Source: Mucilaginibacter empetricola
GTDB taxonomy: Bacteria; Bacteroidota; Bacteroidia; Sphingobacteriales; Sphingobacteriaceae
DNA: 64,000 nt
Direction of reading: 5' to 3'
NCBI RefSeq assembly: GCF_024808665.1
Contig: NZ_JANUBZ010000003.1
Span: 124,001-188,000 of the forward strand
The number at the start of each line of letters is the position of its first letter. Position 1 is the stretch's first letter. The notes below the pieces were generated by a model, which searched no databases, was not told where the DNA came from, and was given only the letters and a program-made list of their open reading frames with translations. Of the stretch, positions 34,886 to 44,726 are shown piece after piece. The translations under genes and the position numbers were made by a program.

Positions 34886-37294
34886 ATGATTAAAAATTAC
34901 CTGCTCATCGCATTCAGAAACCTGTCAAAAAACAAGGCTTTCTCGTTCATCAATATTACCGGTCTCGCAATTGGAATGGCGGCTGGGCTGTTGATTATTC
35001 AATACGTATCGTTTGAATTGAGTTTCGATAATTTTCATGCAAAAAAAGATAGAGTATACCGTGTTAGTCAGGACAGGTATGATAGGGGTAAACTGAGTAC
35101 ACAATGGGCTGGGGGAGCATTTGGAGCCGGCAATGCATTCAAAAATAATTTCCCCGAGGTGGAGGATTTTGTAAAAGTAGTAGGTAATGGTTCGTTGTTG
35201 GCTGTTTATAAAGATCAAAGGCTTACGCTTGATAAAACTTACTTCGCCGGGCCATCATTTTTTAATATTTTCAGCTATCCTTTAATCAACGGTGATCCTA
35301 AAACTGCTTTACAGGATGTTAATTCGGCAGTGGTAACCGAATCTGTGGCAAAAAAACTTTTTGGTACTACTGATGCTGTAGGCAAAACTTTTATATGGGA
35401 TGTAAACTCATTAAAAGTAACCGGGGTTATGAAAGATTTTCCGGCAAATACACATTTCAAAACAGAAATGCTGATATCATACGCCACTTTAATGAAGTTT
35501 GTAGGCCCCAAAAGTGACCTGGATGTTACCTGGCTTAATGATGGCTGTTTAACCTACCTGCTTCTTAAGCCCGGTGTTGATCCAAAAGCACTGGAAGCTA
35601 AATTTGTGCCTTTTGTTGATAAAACTTATCGTAAAATAAATTGGTCGGGAGCAAGCGCAAAATATCATTTACAACCATTGCAAAGTATTCACCTTTACTC
35701 GCACCTGATGCAGGAAGCCGAGCCAAATGGCGATGGAAAGTCCGTTTATTTATTAGCGGCCATAGCCATATTTGTTATTATTATAGCCTGGATAAATTAT
35801 ATAAACCTGGCTACGGCCAAGGGGATAACCCGGGCAAAAGAAGTGGGTGTTCGTAAAACGCTTGGCTCAGCAAAAAGCCAGCTGCTAAGCCAGTTTATGT
35901 TCGAGGCCATGCTGCTGAATGGGCTGGCCATACTGCTTTCCATCATATTAATTATTCTTTTCCTGCCTATTTTTTCGGCTATATCAGGTCAATACATCAC
36001 CTTAACGTTATTGTTTAAACCAATTTTCTGGATAGGGGTAGTCATATTGTTTTTACTGGGCTCATTCTTTTCGGGCTTTTATCCGGCTATTGTGTTATCA
36101 AACTTTAAGCCGGTTGAGGTAATTAAAGGAAAACTGTCGGCTTCGCCAAAAGGTATAGTAATGCGTAAGGTGATGGTAGTTTTTCAATTTGCGGCATCTA
36201 TATTTTTGCTCATATTTTCGCTGACTGTTTACCGGCAGGTGAGCTATATGCAAAACCAAAAGCTGGGCATCAATATTGATCAAACGCTGATAATAAAACA
36301 ACCGCTGGCCCATGTCGATTCTTTTTACCGCAGTATGAGTGCTTTTAAAAACGAAAGCCTGCGGGATCCATCGGTTAAAAGTGTAACCGTTTCAACATCC
36401 ATACCTGGCGATCCGGTTCAATGGAATGCAGGCGGGATTAAATTGACAGGTACTGATCAATCGCAAGGCAAACAATACCGTATTATTGGTGGCGACTATG
36501 ATTATCTGAAAGCTTACAATGCCAAATTGATAACCGGCAGATTATTTTCAAAAGATTTTACTACCGACCCTCACGCCGTAGTTTTTAACGTAAAGGCTAC
36601 CCAGGAAATGGGTTTTGAAAAACCTGAACAAGCTATCGGAAAACAAATAGATTTTTGGGGCCAGGTTTATACTATAATAGGTGTAGTTGATAACTACCAT
36701 CAGCAATCATTACATGATGCTTTTGATGCCGTTATTTTCCGCTGTATACCCGATGTTAGGGGACAGGTATCGGTAAAAATAAACACTACTAATTTACCAC
36801 AAACTATTGCCGCACTTAAGAAAAACTGGAATGCCTTTTTCCCAGGCGATGAGTTCAATTATTTTTTCCTTGATCAGCACTTTAATGAGCAATATCATGC
36901 CGATAAACAATTTGGACAGGTATTTGCCACATTTACAGGTATAGGCATTTTTGTAGCCTGTTTGGGCTTGTTTGGATTGGTATCGTTTACTATTGTTCAG
37001 CGCACAAAAGAAATAGGCATCCGTAAGGTGTTAGGCGCATCGGTAAACAGTATACTGCAATTATTGTATAAAGATTTTGCGCAACTGGTTGTCATCTCTT
37101 TCATTATATCTGCACCGCTGGGATGGTATGCTATTCATCAATGGCTCCAAACGTATGCTTTCAGGATAGGAATCAGCTGGACGCTTTTTGTAATTCCTTT
37201 TATTGCCGTTGCAGTAATTGCTATGACAACAGTTTCTTATTTGAGCGTTAAAGCAGCGCTGATGAACCCGGTAAAAAGTATAAAAACAGAATAA
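34886..37294 (+). CDS. MacB/FtsX-type ABC transporter permease
   Basis: The 802-aa protein starts at ATG 34886 (MIKNYLLIAFRNLSKNKAFSF); the longer frame uses GTG at 34859 and lacks conservation. It has an N-terminal helix, a MacB periplasmic core domain, an FtsX domain of three helices (about 270-400), a second core domain and a C-terminal FtsX domain with the RTKEIGIRKVLGAS motif. This double-FtsX layout is common in Bacteroidota and acts as a mechanotransmission permease with a separate ATPase, which is not encoded nearby. It diverges from the BlaI operon and shares its operator region. Confidence 0.9.
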   Translation: MIKNYLLIAFRNLSKNKAFSFINITGLAIGMAAGLLIIQYVSFELSFDNFHAKKDRVYRVSQDRYDRGKLSTQWAGGAFGAGNAFKNNFPEVEDFVKVVGNGSLLAVYKDQRLTLDKTYFAGPSFFNIFSYPLINGDPKTALQDVNSAVVTESVAKKLFGTTDAVGKTFIWDVNSLKVTGVMKDFPANTHFKTEMLISYATLMKFVGPKSDLDVTWLNDGCLTYLLLKPGVDPKALEAKFVPFVDKTYRKINWSGASAKYHLQPLQSIHLYSHLMQEAEPNGDGKSVYLLAAIAIFVIIIAWINYINLATAKGITRAKEVGVRKTLGSAKSQLLSQFMFEAMLLNGLAILLSIILIILFLPIFSAISGQYITLTLLFKPIFWIGVVILFLLGSFFSGFYPAIVLSNFKPVEVIKGKLSASPKGIVMRKVMVVFQFAASIFLLIFSLTVYRQVSYMQNQKLGINIDQTLIIKQPLAHVDSFYRSMSAFKNESLRDPSVKSVTVSTSIPGDPVQWNAGGIKLTGTDQSQGKQYRIIGGDYDYLKAYNAKLITGRLFSKDFTTDPHAVVFNVKATQEMGFEKPEQAIGKQIDFWGQVYTIIGVVDNYHQQSLHDAFDAVIFRCIPDVRGQVSVKINTTNLPQTIAALKKNWNAFFPGDEFNYFFLDQHFNEQYHADKQFGQVFATFTGIGIFVACLGLFGLVSFTIVQRTKEIGIRKVLGASVNSILQLLYKDFAQLVVISFIISAPLGWYAIHQWLQTYAFRIGISWTLFVIPFIAVAVIAMTTVSYLSVKAALMNPVKSIKTE

Positions 37295-37527
37295 TAACCG
37301 TACCGCGACTAGTGGATAAGCATGTTCTGCTGAATTTAGAAATGATGTTTATTTTATAAAAATGTCGTTAAAATACATATTGCCATACGGTTGTCATATC
37401 TAAAGTGATTGCAGATATATTAGGCTCATTTGTAACAGAATGATTACTTTCGTCGCCAAATAAAAATCAAATGTTAAATAGATGTTAACCGTTATATTTA
37501 ACTTTCTGGTTTTTTTAGCAGCGCACA

Positions 37528-38787
37528 ATGAAGGCTTTCTACAAAATTTGTTTATATTTTATTGCTATATTTTTTGCCTTACCTGTTTTTGCGCAGCAAA
37601 ACAACCAGGTACCGGTTACTATTTTTCCGGTAATGCCAAACAAGCCTCCTGTTGTTGATACCACAGCAAAATATGTTAACGGGGTAAAACAGCAGGATAT
37701 ATCAGATGTGATAGCCCGTGTATTTCACAAAAGCCGTGTGGCAAAGCCCGATTCTATAACTTCAAAGCCCACATACTCTATTGTACCTGCAATTGGTTAT
37801 ACGCTGGTATCAAAACTAGCTTTAGTGATATCAGGAAATGCTGCTTTCCGTACCGGGCCCGACGCACGCGTTTCAACTGTTGTTGCAAGCACCTCTGTTA
37901 CTCAAAGAAAGCAATTCACTTTACCGATACAAACCAGTATCTGGACTAAGGATAATAAATATAATTTTGTTGGTGATTATCGGCTTTTCAGATATCCGCA
38001 AAGCACATTTGGGCTCGGCAGTAGCTCAAATATAAAAGATGAGGATCCAATGGATTATTCTTACTTTCAGTTTTATGAAACTGTTTTAAGACATATTACA
38101 GGAGAAATCTACGCAGGTGCAGGTTACATTATTGACAATCATTGGAATGTGACCGACAAGGGAGACCTGGATGGTACAGTATCAGACTACTCAGTTTATG
38201 GAAAAAATGCGCACTCCATTGCATCGGGCTTTACGCTGAATGGTTTGATGGATACGCGCGATAACACTATTAATCCATCAAAAGGAGAATTTATAACACT
38301 GCAATACCGTGATAACCTTACGGTGTTGGGAAGTACGTCCAGATGGCAATCATTAATTGTGGATGTTCGCAAGTATTTCAAATTCCCCGCCAGTTCTGAT
38401 AACGTATTAGCCTTATGGAATTATGAATGGTTGATATTGAATGGCAGGCCGGCATATCTTGATTTGCCCAGTACCCAATGGGACGAAGCTTCAGCAACCG
38501 GACGGGGTTACATTCAGGGACGGTTCAGAGGAGCAGAGATGGTTTATGTTGAAGCCGAGTATAGGTATAAAATTACCGATGATGGCTTGCTTGGAGGTAC
38601 CATCTTTTTAAACGGTCAGTCCTTATCCGCAGCACCAGGCACTAAGTTACAGCCTATGCAACCTGGCTATGGTCCGGGTTTGCGTATCAAACTCAATAAG
38701 GTATCCAATACCAATATCAGTATTGATTATGGCTTTGGCCGCCAGGGCTCAAACGGCTTATTTATTGATGTTGGCGAGATATTTTAA
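37528..38787 (+). CDS. Omp85/BamA-type outer-membrane beta-barrel without POTRA domains
   Basis: 419 aa with signal peptide (cleavage after VFAQ, about 22). A short linker is followed by a surface-antigen (BamA C-terminal) barrel of about 340 residues. GRGYIQGRFRG matches the loop-6 RGY/F motif. There is no room for POTRA repeats, so it belongs to the short Omp85 group, which likely lets small substrates or lipids through rather than assembling proteins. The stop overlaps by four bases the end of the convergent HxlR gene. Confidence 0.82.
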   Translation: MKAFYKICLYFIAIFFALPVFAQQNNQVPVTIFPVMPNKPPVVDTTAKYVNGVKQQDISDVIARVFHKSRVAKPDSITSKPTYSIVPAIGYTLVSKLALVISGNAAFRTGPDARVSTVVASTSVTQRKQFTLPIQTSIWTKDNKYNFVGDYRLFRYPQSTFGLGSSSNIKDEDPMDYSYFQFYETVLRHITGEIYAGAGYIIDNHWNVTDKGDLDGTVSDYSVYGKNAHSIASGFTLNGLMDTRDNTINPSKGEFITLQYRDNLTVLGSTSRWQSLIVDVRKYFKFPASSDNVLALWNYEWLILNGRPAYLDLPSTQWDEASATGRGYIQGRFRGAEMVYVEAEYRYKITDDGLLGGTIFLNGQSLSAAPGTKLQPMQPGYGPGLRIKLNKVSNTNISIDYGFGRQGSNGLFIDVGEIF

Positions 38788-39170
38788 GCCTGCGGTACCT
38801 CCATTATATTGTTCTTACTCCAGGCGGCCATCTGCGTCATAATATCCCGTAGCGATTCGCCTTTAGCACTTAATGAATATTCAACCCTTGGTGGCACTTC
38901 CGGATAAGCCTTGCGGATAATTATACCATCAGCCTCCAACTCTTTCAATTGTCTCGATAATACTTTTAAAGCAATGCTGGGTATTGATTTATGCAATTCT
39001 CCAAAACGCTTTGATTCGTGCATTAATATCCAAATAATAATAGGCTTCCATTTGCCTCCAATCACATCAACCGTTGCCCCAATTGGACAGTCGGCTTCCT
39101 GATTATATTTTTTTTCAAATTTTTCGTTTGGTAACATATTGATCTTCAGTGTTAGTGACTTTTTTGTCAT
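38784..39170 (-). CDS. HxlR-family transcriptional regulator
   Basis: A 128-aa winged-helix protein. It has the HxlR signature DCPIGATVDVIGGKWKPIIIWILMHESKRFGELHKSIPSI, followed by KVLSRQLKELEADGII and the wing RKAYPEVPPRVEYSLS. One N-terminal Cys (Cys28) at the usual position may sense reactive compounds. It diverges from a carboxymuconolactone-decarboxylase-like gene with direct repeats between the two, so it probably controls that gene and itself. Confidence 0.92.
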   Translation of the reverse strand: MTKKSLTLKINMLPNEKFEKKYNQEADCPIGATVDVIGGKWKPIIIWILMHESKRFGELHKSIPSIALKVLSRQLKELEADGIIIRKAYPEVPPRVEYSLSAKGESLRDIMTQMAAWSKNNIMEVPQA

Positions 39171-39204
39171 TACTTGACTAAAAGGTAACTACTTGATAAA
39201 GGTA
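39171..39204. promoter_or_regulatory. Direct-repeat operator candidate between hxlR-type gene and CMD gene
   Basis: TACTTGACTAAAAGGTA (39171-39187) and TACTTGATAAAGGTA (39190-39204) are repeated 19 bp apart in the divergent promoter gap. They are a good candidate for the HxlR-family regulator. Confidence 0.6.
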
Positions 39205-39239
39205 CACCAGCAGCTTAAATTCGCCAAAAAATATACATT

Positions 39240-39629
39240 ATGGAAAATAAAAAAACAGAGACCTATCAAAAAGGCCTTGAATTATTAAACCATTTACACG
39301 GCGGTCAGGCTGGCGAACAACTGGTAAATAATTTGAAAGATATTTGCCCTGATTTTGTTGATATGACCATTGAATGGGCGATGCAGGGAATAATGGCCCG
39401 CCCGGGGCTTGATCTGCTTACCCGCGAATACTTACTGATAGCATCTTGCACCACACTTGGCCATACCGTGCCACAGCTAAAAGCACATATTGACGCAGCC
39501 TTAAAGTTAGGCGCACCCAAACAACAAATAGTGGAAGTGATTTTGCAAATGACATTTTACGCGGGCGGCGCAGCAGTAAGCAATGCGCTTAGCCATGCGA
39601 AGGAAGTGTTTGAGCTGCATAAATCATAG
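39240..39629 (+). CDS. Carboxymuconolactone decarboxylase family protein
   Basis: A 129-aa all-helical CMD-domain protein: LTREYLLIASCTTLGHTVPQLKAHIDAALKLGAPKQQIVEVILQMTFYAGG. The family includes gamma-carboxymuconolactone decarboxylase and AhpD-like peroxidase partners. The CxxC pair of AhpD is absent, so a redox role as in AhpD is unlikely. It sits opposite an HxlR regulator, an arrangement common for quinone or electrophile detoxification. Confidence 0.88.
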   Translation: MENKKTETYQKGLELLNHLHGGQAGEQLVNNLKDICPDFVDMTIEWAMQGIMARPGLDLLTREYLLIASCTTLGHTVPQLKAHIDAALKLGAPKQQIVEVILQMTFYAGGAAVSNALSHAKEVFELHKS

Positions 39630-39812
39630 TTCAACCAGTGAATTATCAGTTATAACAAGTTTATATTTTTACTCTCCAGGTGGAAATATAAAATGCTGTT
39701 TTTCAGTTTTTTACTATAAAATTATCTTGTATTTTTTTATATTTTAATTTGAGAATTAGTAATTATGCCGCCTATCACTTCTCTTTGATATACCGATTAT
39801 ATCTGAGAAAGT

Positions 39813-41534
39813 ATGAGTATTAAGTTTAAATGGGTTTATATCGTCTTTTTTTTGTTCGCATTAAAAAGTTTTGCACAGCAGAAACCCGCCGGGGCCACTA
39901 TCTCCTGGGTTACTTATGAGGCCGAGCAGATGACAACTACAGGCCTTGTTTTAGGGCCCAAATATGAACCTTATAAAGTAGAGACGGAAGCATCGGGGCA
40001 GAAATGTGTAAAGTTGAGCGCGAAGGGGCAGTATGTTGAATTTGCTTCAACCATTGATGCCAACAGTATGGTAATCAGGTATAGTTTGCCGGATAGTAAG
40101 GACGGTAACGGGCTAAGCTCCACCATAGCGATATATAAAAATGGAAAACTCGCGCGAAGGCTTTCCATCTCATCACATTACACTTGGTTGTACGGAAAAT
40201 ATCCTTTTACCAATGACCCAGCCGCAGGCGTTCCGAGGCATTTTTTTGATGAAGTGAGGTTGAAGGATCTGGACATAGCCCTTGGCGATCATATCAGGAT
40301 ACAGCGCGACGATCAGCAAGCGGATAAGGCGGCATATTGTATAATTGATTTGGTTGATCTGGAAAACGTTGCGGCGCCGGTAAAAGAACCCGCTAATTCA
40401 TTGTCGATTGCGGATAAGGTTTTTGGCGGTGCCGATTCCACCGGAGATTACACCAAAGCTTTGCGGAACTGCATAGCGCAAGCCAGTCAAACCGGCAAAA
40501 TAGTATGGATTCCGTCAGGCACCTATAAAATTACGGCGAATATCTTTTTGCCATCCAATATAACTATTCAGGGGGCGGGCATGTGGTATACGGAACTGGC
40601 AGGCGATTCTGCGCTGTATACTAATGCCAACAGGCGGGTAAGATTAATTGGTGATGGAAATAATATCCATCTAAATGACTTCGCCATTAACGGGAAATTG
40701 AATTACAGAAGCGATAAGGAAGATAACGACGGGATAACCGGGTCTTTCGGCACAAATTCAACTATATCAAATATCTGGATTGAGCATACTAAGGTAGGCA
40801 TGTGGATTGAAAATTCGCAAAATCTGAAAATAACCGGATGCCGGATGCGGAATACAATGGCCGACGGTATAAATTTCTGCGTTGGCATGAGCCAGTCGAC
40901 CATTGAAAACTGCACCGCGAGGGGCACGGGAGATGATTGTTTTGCTATTTGGCCCACCATTTTTCGTAAGCAGTTATTTAGTCCGGGCCATAATCTCATT
41001 ATTCATTGCACCGCGCAGTTACCGTTTTTGGCAAACGGAATAGCTGTTTATGGCAGCGACAGCAACGAGGTTAAAAATTGTTCGTGTACAGATATTTCGC
41101 AAGGTTCGGCTATATTGATTAGTACTACCTTCCCAACCGAAAACAAAACCATCAACAACAACTTTAGCGGCACCACTGTAATTGACAGCTGTTATATAAA
41201 AACCAGCGGTGGCTTTGACCATGAATGGGATTGGCGTGCTGCAGTAGAGATATGTGTTGATAAACGCAATATTGCAGGGCTGCTGATCAGTAACCTCACT
41301 ATTGAAAAAAGTTTATCGAATGCGATAGCCGTAATAGCCAAAAATGAACCCGATAAAGTGGGTAGTTTGTCTGATGCTACCTTACAAAATATAACCATAT
41401 CCGGTTATGGAATAGGTGTAAAAGGTAAACATGGTTTGTTTATTAATGCCGATGCACATGGCACGCTGCAGATTAAGCAATCTGTTATACCGGTTATTAA
41501 AAATGAGTCAGATAATTTTACTATAGTTAAATAA
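39813..41534 (+). CDS. GH87-like alpha-1,3-glucanase (parallel beta-helix) with N-terminal carbohydrate-binding domain
   Basis: 573 aa. There is a signal peptide (cleavage after SFAQ, about 22) and a beta-sandwich CBM-like domain (about 30-185, starting ISWVTYEAEQM). A right-handed beta-helix (about 205-570) has pectate-lyase-like rungs. In the helix, Asp of TMADGIN and the pair GTGDD are 23 and 24 residues apart. That matches the spacing I recall for the three catalytic Asp of Bacillus Agl-KA (GH87). The protein would act outside the cell on alpha-1,3-glucan such as fungal wall or dental-type polymers. Other beta-helix hydrolases remain possible. Confidence 0.72.
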   Translation: MSIKFKWVYIVFFLFALKSFAQQKPAGATISWVTYEAEQMTTTGLVLGPKYEPYKVETEASGQKCVKLSAKGQYVEFASTIDANSMVIRYSLPDSKDGNGLSSTIAIYKNGKLARRLSISSHYTWLYGKYPFTNDPAAGVPRHFFDEVRLKDLDIALGDHIRIQRDDQQADKAAYCIIDLVDLENVAAPVKEPANSLSIADKVFGGADSTGDYTKALRNCIAQASQTGKIVWIPSGTYKITANIFLPSNITIQGAGMWYTELAGDSALYTNANRRVRLIGDGNNIHLNDFAINGKLNYRSDKEDNDGITGSFGTNSTISNIWIEHTKVGMWIENSQNLKITGCRMRNTMADGINFCVGMSQSTIENCTARGTGDDCFAIWPTIFRKQLFSPGHNLIIHCTAQLPFLANGIAVYGSDSNEVKNCSCTDISQGSAILISTTFPTENKTINNNFSGTTVIDSCYIKTSGGFDHEWDWRAAVEICVDKRNIAGLLISNLTIEKSLSNAIAVIAKNEPDKVGSLSDATLQNITISGYGIGVKGKHGLFINADAHGTLQIKQSVIPVIKNESDNFTIVK

Positions 41535-41552
41535 CCAAATTAAAGCAGCCGG

Positions 41553-41900
41553 TTAATTAGCCAAAGGATATTGCAGATAAATCAAAAGCAGGTTAAGCGA
41601 GAGAAATGGTAATTCAATTAGCGCAGATTTAATTTCTTTAAATGATAGTTGCATACATATAATAATGAGGATGGAAATAGCCATTATTATATTACCTGAT
41701 TTATACAGTTGCGGATGCAGGATGAAAATTGCGCCTGCCATTGTGAACGCGCCAAACAGCATTTGCCAAAACGGATTTAGATTTGCTTTTTCAAAAATGG
41801 CTATTGACTCGGGCTTTCCGGCTATCATGGCAGCCCCTTGTTTGAAGCCCATAAAAACCACAAAAAGCATAATAAGAGATGTAAAGATTTTGATTAACAT
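41553..41900 (-). CDS. Small membrane protein, DoxX-like
   Basis: The likely protein starts at ATG 41900 (MLIKIFTSLIMLFVVFMGFKQG) and has 115 aa with four membrane helices. The longer frame to 41981 would read through the terminator hairpin and into the SDR gene. Motifs such as GFKQGAAMIAGKPESIAIFEKANL and FWQMLFGAFTMAGAIF fit the DoxX-like group. Function is unknown. It is downstream of two SDR genes in the same direction but separated from them by a strong hairpin. Confidence 0.72.
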   Translation of the reverse strand: MLIKIFTSLIMLFVVFMGFKQGAAMIAGKPESIAIFEKANLNPFWQMLFGAFTMAGAIFILHPQLYKSGNIIMAISILIIICMQLSFKEIKSALIELPFLSLNLLLIYLQYPLAN

Positions 41901-41915
41901 GGTTTTATATATTAA

Positions 41916-41951
41916 GGGCCAATAGCAAGCTGTAAACTTTGCTATTGGCCC
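41916..41951 (-). terminator. Strong hairpin after the SDR gene
   Basis: GGGCCAATAGCAA and TTGCTATTGGCCC form a perfect 13-bp stem with a ten-base loop. On the minus strand it is followed by a TTAATATAT tract. It lies 10 bp past the SDR stop codon and just before the DoxX-like start. Confidence 0.75.
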
Positions 41952-41961
41952 TGGTTTTGAG

Positions 41962-42714
41962 TTAATTAATTGCACCGCCATTTAACAAAAGGTGTTGCCC
42001 GTTTACGAAAGATGAAAGATCGCTGGCAAAAAATTCAGCTACATTGGCTACGCCAACCACTTCGGCCAAACGGCCCATCGGGCAGCTACCCAGCAATTGT
42101 TTCCTTAAGCGGGGATAAGAATCTGCTTCGGCAAATATCCCGGAATGATCTACTGCAAAGGGGATGATTGAATTTACGGTAACTCCGCGATGGCCTATCT
42201 CTTTTGAAAGAATATCTACCAGATAACGGGGGGTGCTTTTACTGCCGCCGTAAACAGCCATGCCCGGTACGGGGAACAAGGTGGTTGACGATGCGATATA
42301 AATGATACGGCCGCCATCTTCTATTTGTTTTGCAGCTTGCTGCAGTGTAAAATAGGTACCCTTGGTATTAATAGAGAACAGGCGGTCAAATTGTTCTTCG
42401 GTAAAATCAGTAACAGGTGTTTCTACCATTTCTATACCAGCATTGGCTACTACGATATCAATTTTCCCGAAAGCTTTTTTAGCTTCTGTAAACAATTTTT
42501 CTATTTCGGCTACCTTGCTCACGTCAGCCTGAACTGCTATTACTTTTGCCCCCATGGCTGTAATATTGCTTACTACTTCATCAGCTGATGCTTTATCGCG
42601 TGAGTAATTGATCACAATACTTGCACCTAAAGCTGCGTAGCGTTCTGCAATAGCTTTACCTAATCCTCTTGCTGAGCCGGTTATAACGGCTACTTTATTA
42701 TTTAATGAGTTCAT
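41962..42714 (-). CDS. Short-chain dehydrogenase/reductase
   Basis: A 250-aa classical SDR. It has NAD(P)-binding TGSARGLGKAIA (about 12-23), NAG in VVANAGIE, catalytic Ser in YIASSTTLF and YxxxK in YGGSK. The dinucleotide choice is uncertain: Arg and Asn follow beta-2 in NYSRDKAS, which suits NADPH. Substrate unknown. It is 66 bp downstream of a second SDR gene, with about 40% similarity by eye, probably a tandem duplication. Both follow a broken AraC regulator gene. Confidence 0.92.
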   Translation of the reverse strand: MNSLNNKVAVITGSARGLGKAIAERYAALGASIVINYSRDKASADEVVSNITAMGAKVIAVQADVSKVAEIEKLFTEAKKAFGKIDIVVANAGIEMVETPVTDFTEEQFDRLFSINTKGTYFTLQQAAKQIEDGGRIIYIASSTTLFPVPGMAVYGGSKSTPRYLVDILSKEIGHRGVTVNSIIPFAVDHSGIFAEADSYPRLRKQLLGSCPMGRLAEVVGVANVAEFFASDLSSFVNGQHLLLNGGAIN

Positions 42715-42780
42715 GATTGAAAATTTTTTAAATGGTTATATAATATTGAATGATTATTTAATGATGAATTTGTTATTTAA

Positions 42781-43521
42781 TTATGCCATTGCGCCGTTTA
42801 AGCCAATGGTTTGGCCGCTTATCCATTTAGCGTCGTCGCTTGCTAAAAAGGCTACTACTTTTGCAATATCTTCGGGTTCGCCTATGCGGTTAAAGGCATT
42901 TAGTGATGCCAGGCGGTCAATTACCTCTTGTGGTTTTCCTTTGGTGAATAGTTCGGTATTGGTTGGGCCGGGCAAAACGGCATTTACGTTGATGCCTCTT
43001 GCACCAACTTCTTTAGCGAATACCCGTGTCAGTTGTTCTACAGCACCTTTTGTAGCAACATAGGTACTGTAAGTGGGCATTATTACCCGTGTAGTGGTTG
43101 AAGAAAAATTAATGATACTGCCACCGTTGGCTAATTTGGTTGCGGCTTCACGCAATGTGTTAAAGGTACCTCTAACATTAATGTCGAACTGGCGTGTAAA
43201 GTCTTCGTCGGTAGTATCTTTTAGTAATTTGGTGATCATCACACCGGCGTTATTTACCAGCACATCTATGCGCCCATATTGTGCAATAGCAGCGTCAAAC
43301 ATTGCAGCTACTTCATCAGCCTTGCTTACGTCAGCTTGTAAGGCAATTGCTTCGCCGCCTTGGGCTTTGATGTTGTTTACTGTTTCTTCGGCTGCTTCTT
43401 TACCGCCTGCAAAATTTACAATTACTTTTGCGCCGGCCTGAGCCAATTGATGTGCAACTGCTGCTCCTATGCCTCTTGAGGCACCTGTTACTAAGATTAC
43501 TTTGTCGTTTAGCGTTTTCAT
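42781..43521 (-). CDS. Short-chain dehydrogenase/reductase (FabG-like)
   Basis: 246 aa from ATG 43521 (MKTLNDKVILVTGASRGIG). The frame continues 13 codons further upstream but without homology. Motifs are TGASRGIGAAVA, NNAGVM, catalytic Ser in NFSSTT and Tyr/Lys in YSTYVATKGA. The C-terminus (WISGQTIGLNGAMA) is typical of beta-ketoacyl reductase-like SDRs. It probably reduces a keto group with NADPH. It lies downstream of the AraC-type gene and upstream of a paralogue. Confidence 0.93.
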   Translation of the reverse strand: MKTLNDKVILVTGASRGIGAAVAHQLAQAGAKVIVNFAGGKEAAEETVNNIKAQGGEAIALQADVSKADEVAAMFDAAIAQYGRIDVLVNNAGVMITKLLKDTTDEDFTRQFDINVRGTFNTLREAATKLANGGSIINFSSTTTRVIMPTYSTYVATKGAVEQLTRVFAKEVGARGINVNAVLPGPTNTELFTKGKPQEVIDRLASLNAFNRIGEPEDIAKVVAFLASDDAKWISGQTIGLNGAMA

Positions 43522-43617
43522 GATTCCTTTGTTTTTTGTTTGTCTTAATTGACAATACAAAGGTCATGTTTGGTGTGACGGCAAAATTGCAAGCTTTAAA
43601 GCAAGACTTGTAATATC

Positions 43618-44552
43618 CTAAGATGTGGGGAGCTGATCGTTTTTTCTGAACTGTGCGGGGGCAATATGAGTATACTTTTTAAAGTAATTGCTGAAATGCG
43701 CCAGCTCGGTAAAGCCCAGGCGATAAGCGATCTCTTTGATGGAGATAGATAATTTTGCAACAGCGACTTTGCTTCCGCAATTGTTTTTTCAGTTATCCAG
43801 GTTCCCACCGGTTTACCGGTTTTGGTTTTGATAACTGTACTTAAATAATTAGGATGCAGATTTTGAGCGTCGGCATATTCCTGTACCCTGAAGGCCCGTT
43901 CCACCTTACCCTCGCTGAGATCGCGATAATGTTTTTCCAGCAGGCGCTTAAAGTTTTTGACAATCAGTGAACTTCTGTTTCCCTCGTAGATAGGATTATA
44001 ATCCAACCAAAAGCAAGCTTTGATCTTTAATAACAAAACCACAAACAAGTTGGCAATGATTCGGGTACGATAGGGTGAGTTACGGGTATATTCTGTATGA
44101 ATTTGAAGATATAATCTTTCAAACTCATTAAATAACTCCTCATTTATAATACGCCCGGGAAATGTTTCGGCCAGTAAAAAAGGAAATTCTTCAAAAATAT
44201 CGGCATGCACATTTTCTTTAAGAAAGGATTCGCTTAAGGTAATGAGGTATACCTCATCAATGGCCGTCCACTCGTATGAACGATAATGACCCGGATTGGT
44301 AAAATAAACCGTATGGGGTTGCAGTGACATTTTTTGCTCGTCGACGGCATATTCACCAAAGCCATTTTTAATGAACACAAATACAAAGAAATTAAGCCTG
44401 TGTGGAGGCGATTTAAATGGAAGGTTTTGATGTATAACATCTTTAAGATTAAATATGGTAAAGTCAGTATTCGCGTCTATCAAATCTACCGGTATCCCCA
44501 TGTAGTTGTATTGATCACGCAGGTTGTTAAATACTTTGTTACCTTTTTCCAT
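43618..44552 (-). pseudogene. AraC-family regulator with frameshift in its DNA-binding domain
   Basis: The frame from ATG 44552 encodes an N-terminal cupin-like sensor domain (about 10-160) and the first AraC helices (EYADAQNLHPNYLSTVIKTKTG, then TIAEAKSLLQN). There it leaves the family pattern. In the next frame the expected continuation appears (SIKEIAYRLGFTELAHFSNYFKKY, ending before TAG at 43618). A single-base loss in the run around 43747-43757 explains both. Unless this is a sequencing error, the second helix-turn-helix is lost and the regulator is dead. It heads the SDR gene group, so those genes may be unregulated. The uninterrupted frame ends at 43596 after 318 codons. Confidence 0.85.
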
Positions 44553-44726
44553 AAGTGATATTCAAATCTTTTTTTTGCGGGTATTTTATAATCCAAGTTA
44601 AAAAAACCTTTCGGGATATTAAACCGCCAAATCAACCCGCATGGCTAAACTTATAGTTCGGCTTGCATAACGAAAATAGGAAACCTGGCATGGTAGGCCA
44701 GACTTTTATTTATAAGAAAGCCTGCA

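Noticed and set aside
41901..41981. 27-codon extension of the DoxX-like protein
   Set aside because: It would be read through the 13-bp terminator hairpin and into the SDR gene.
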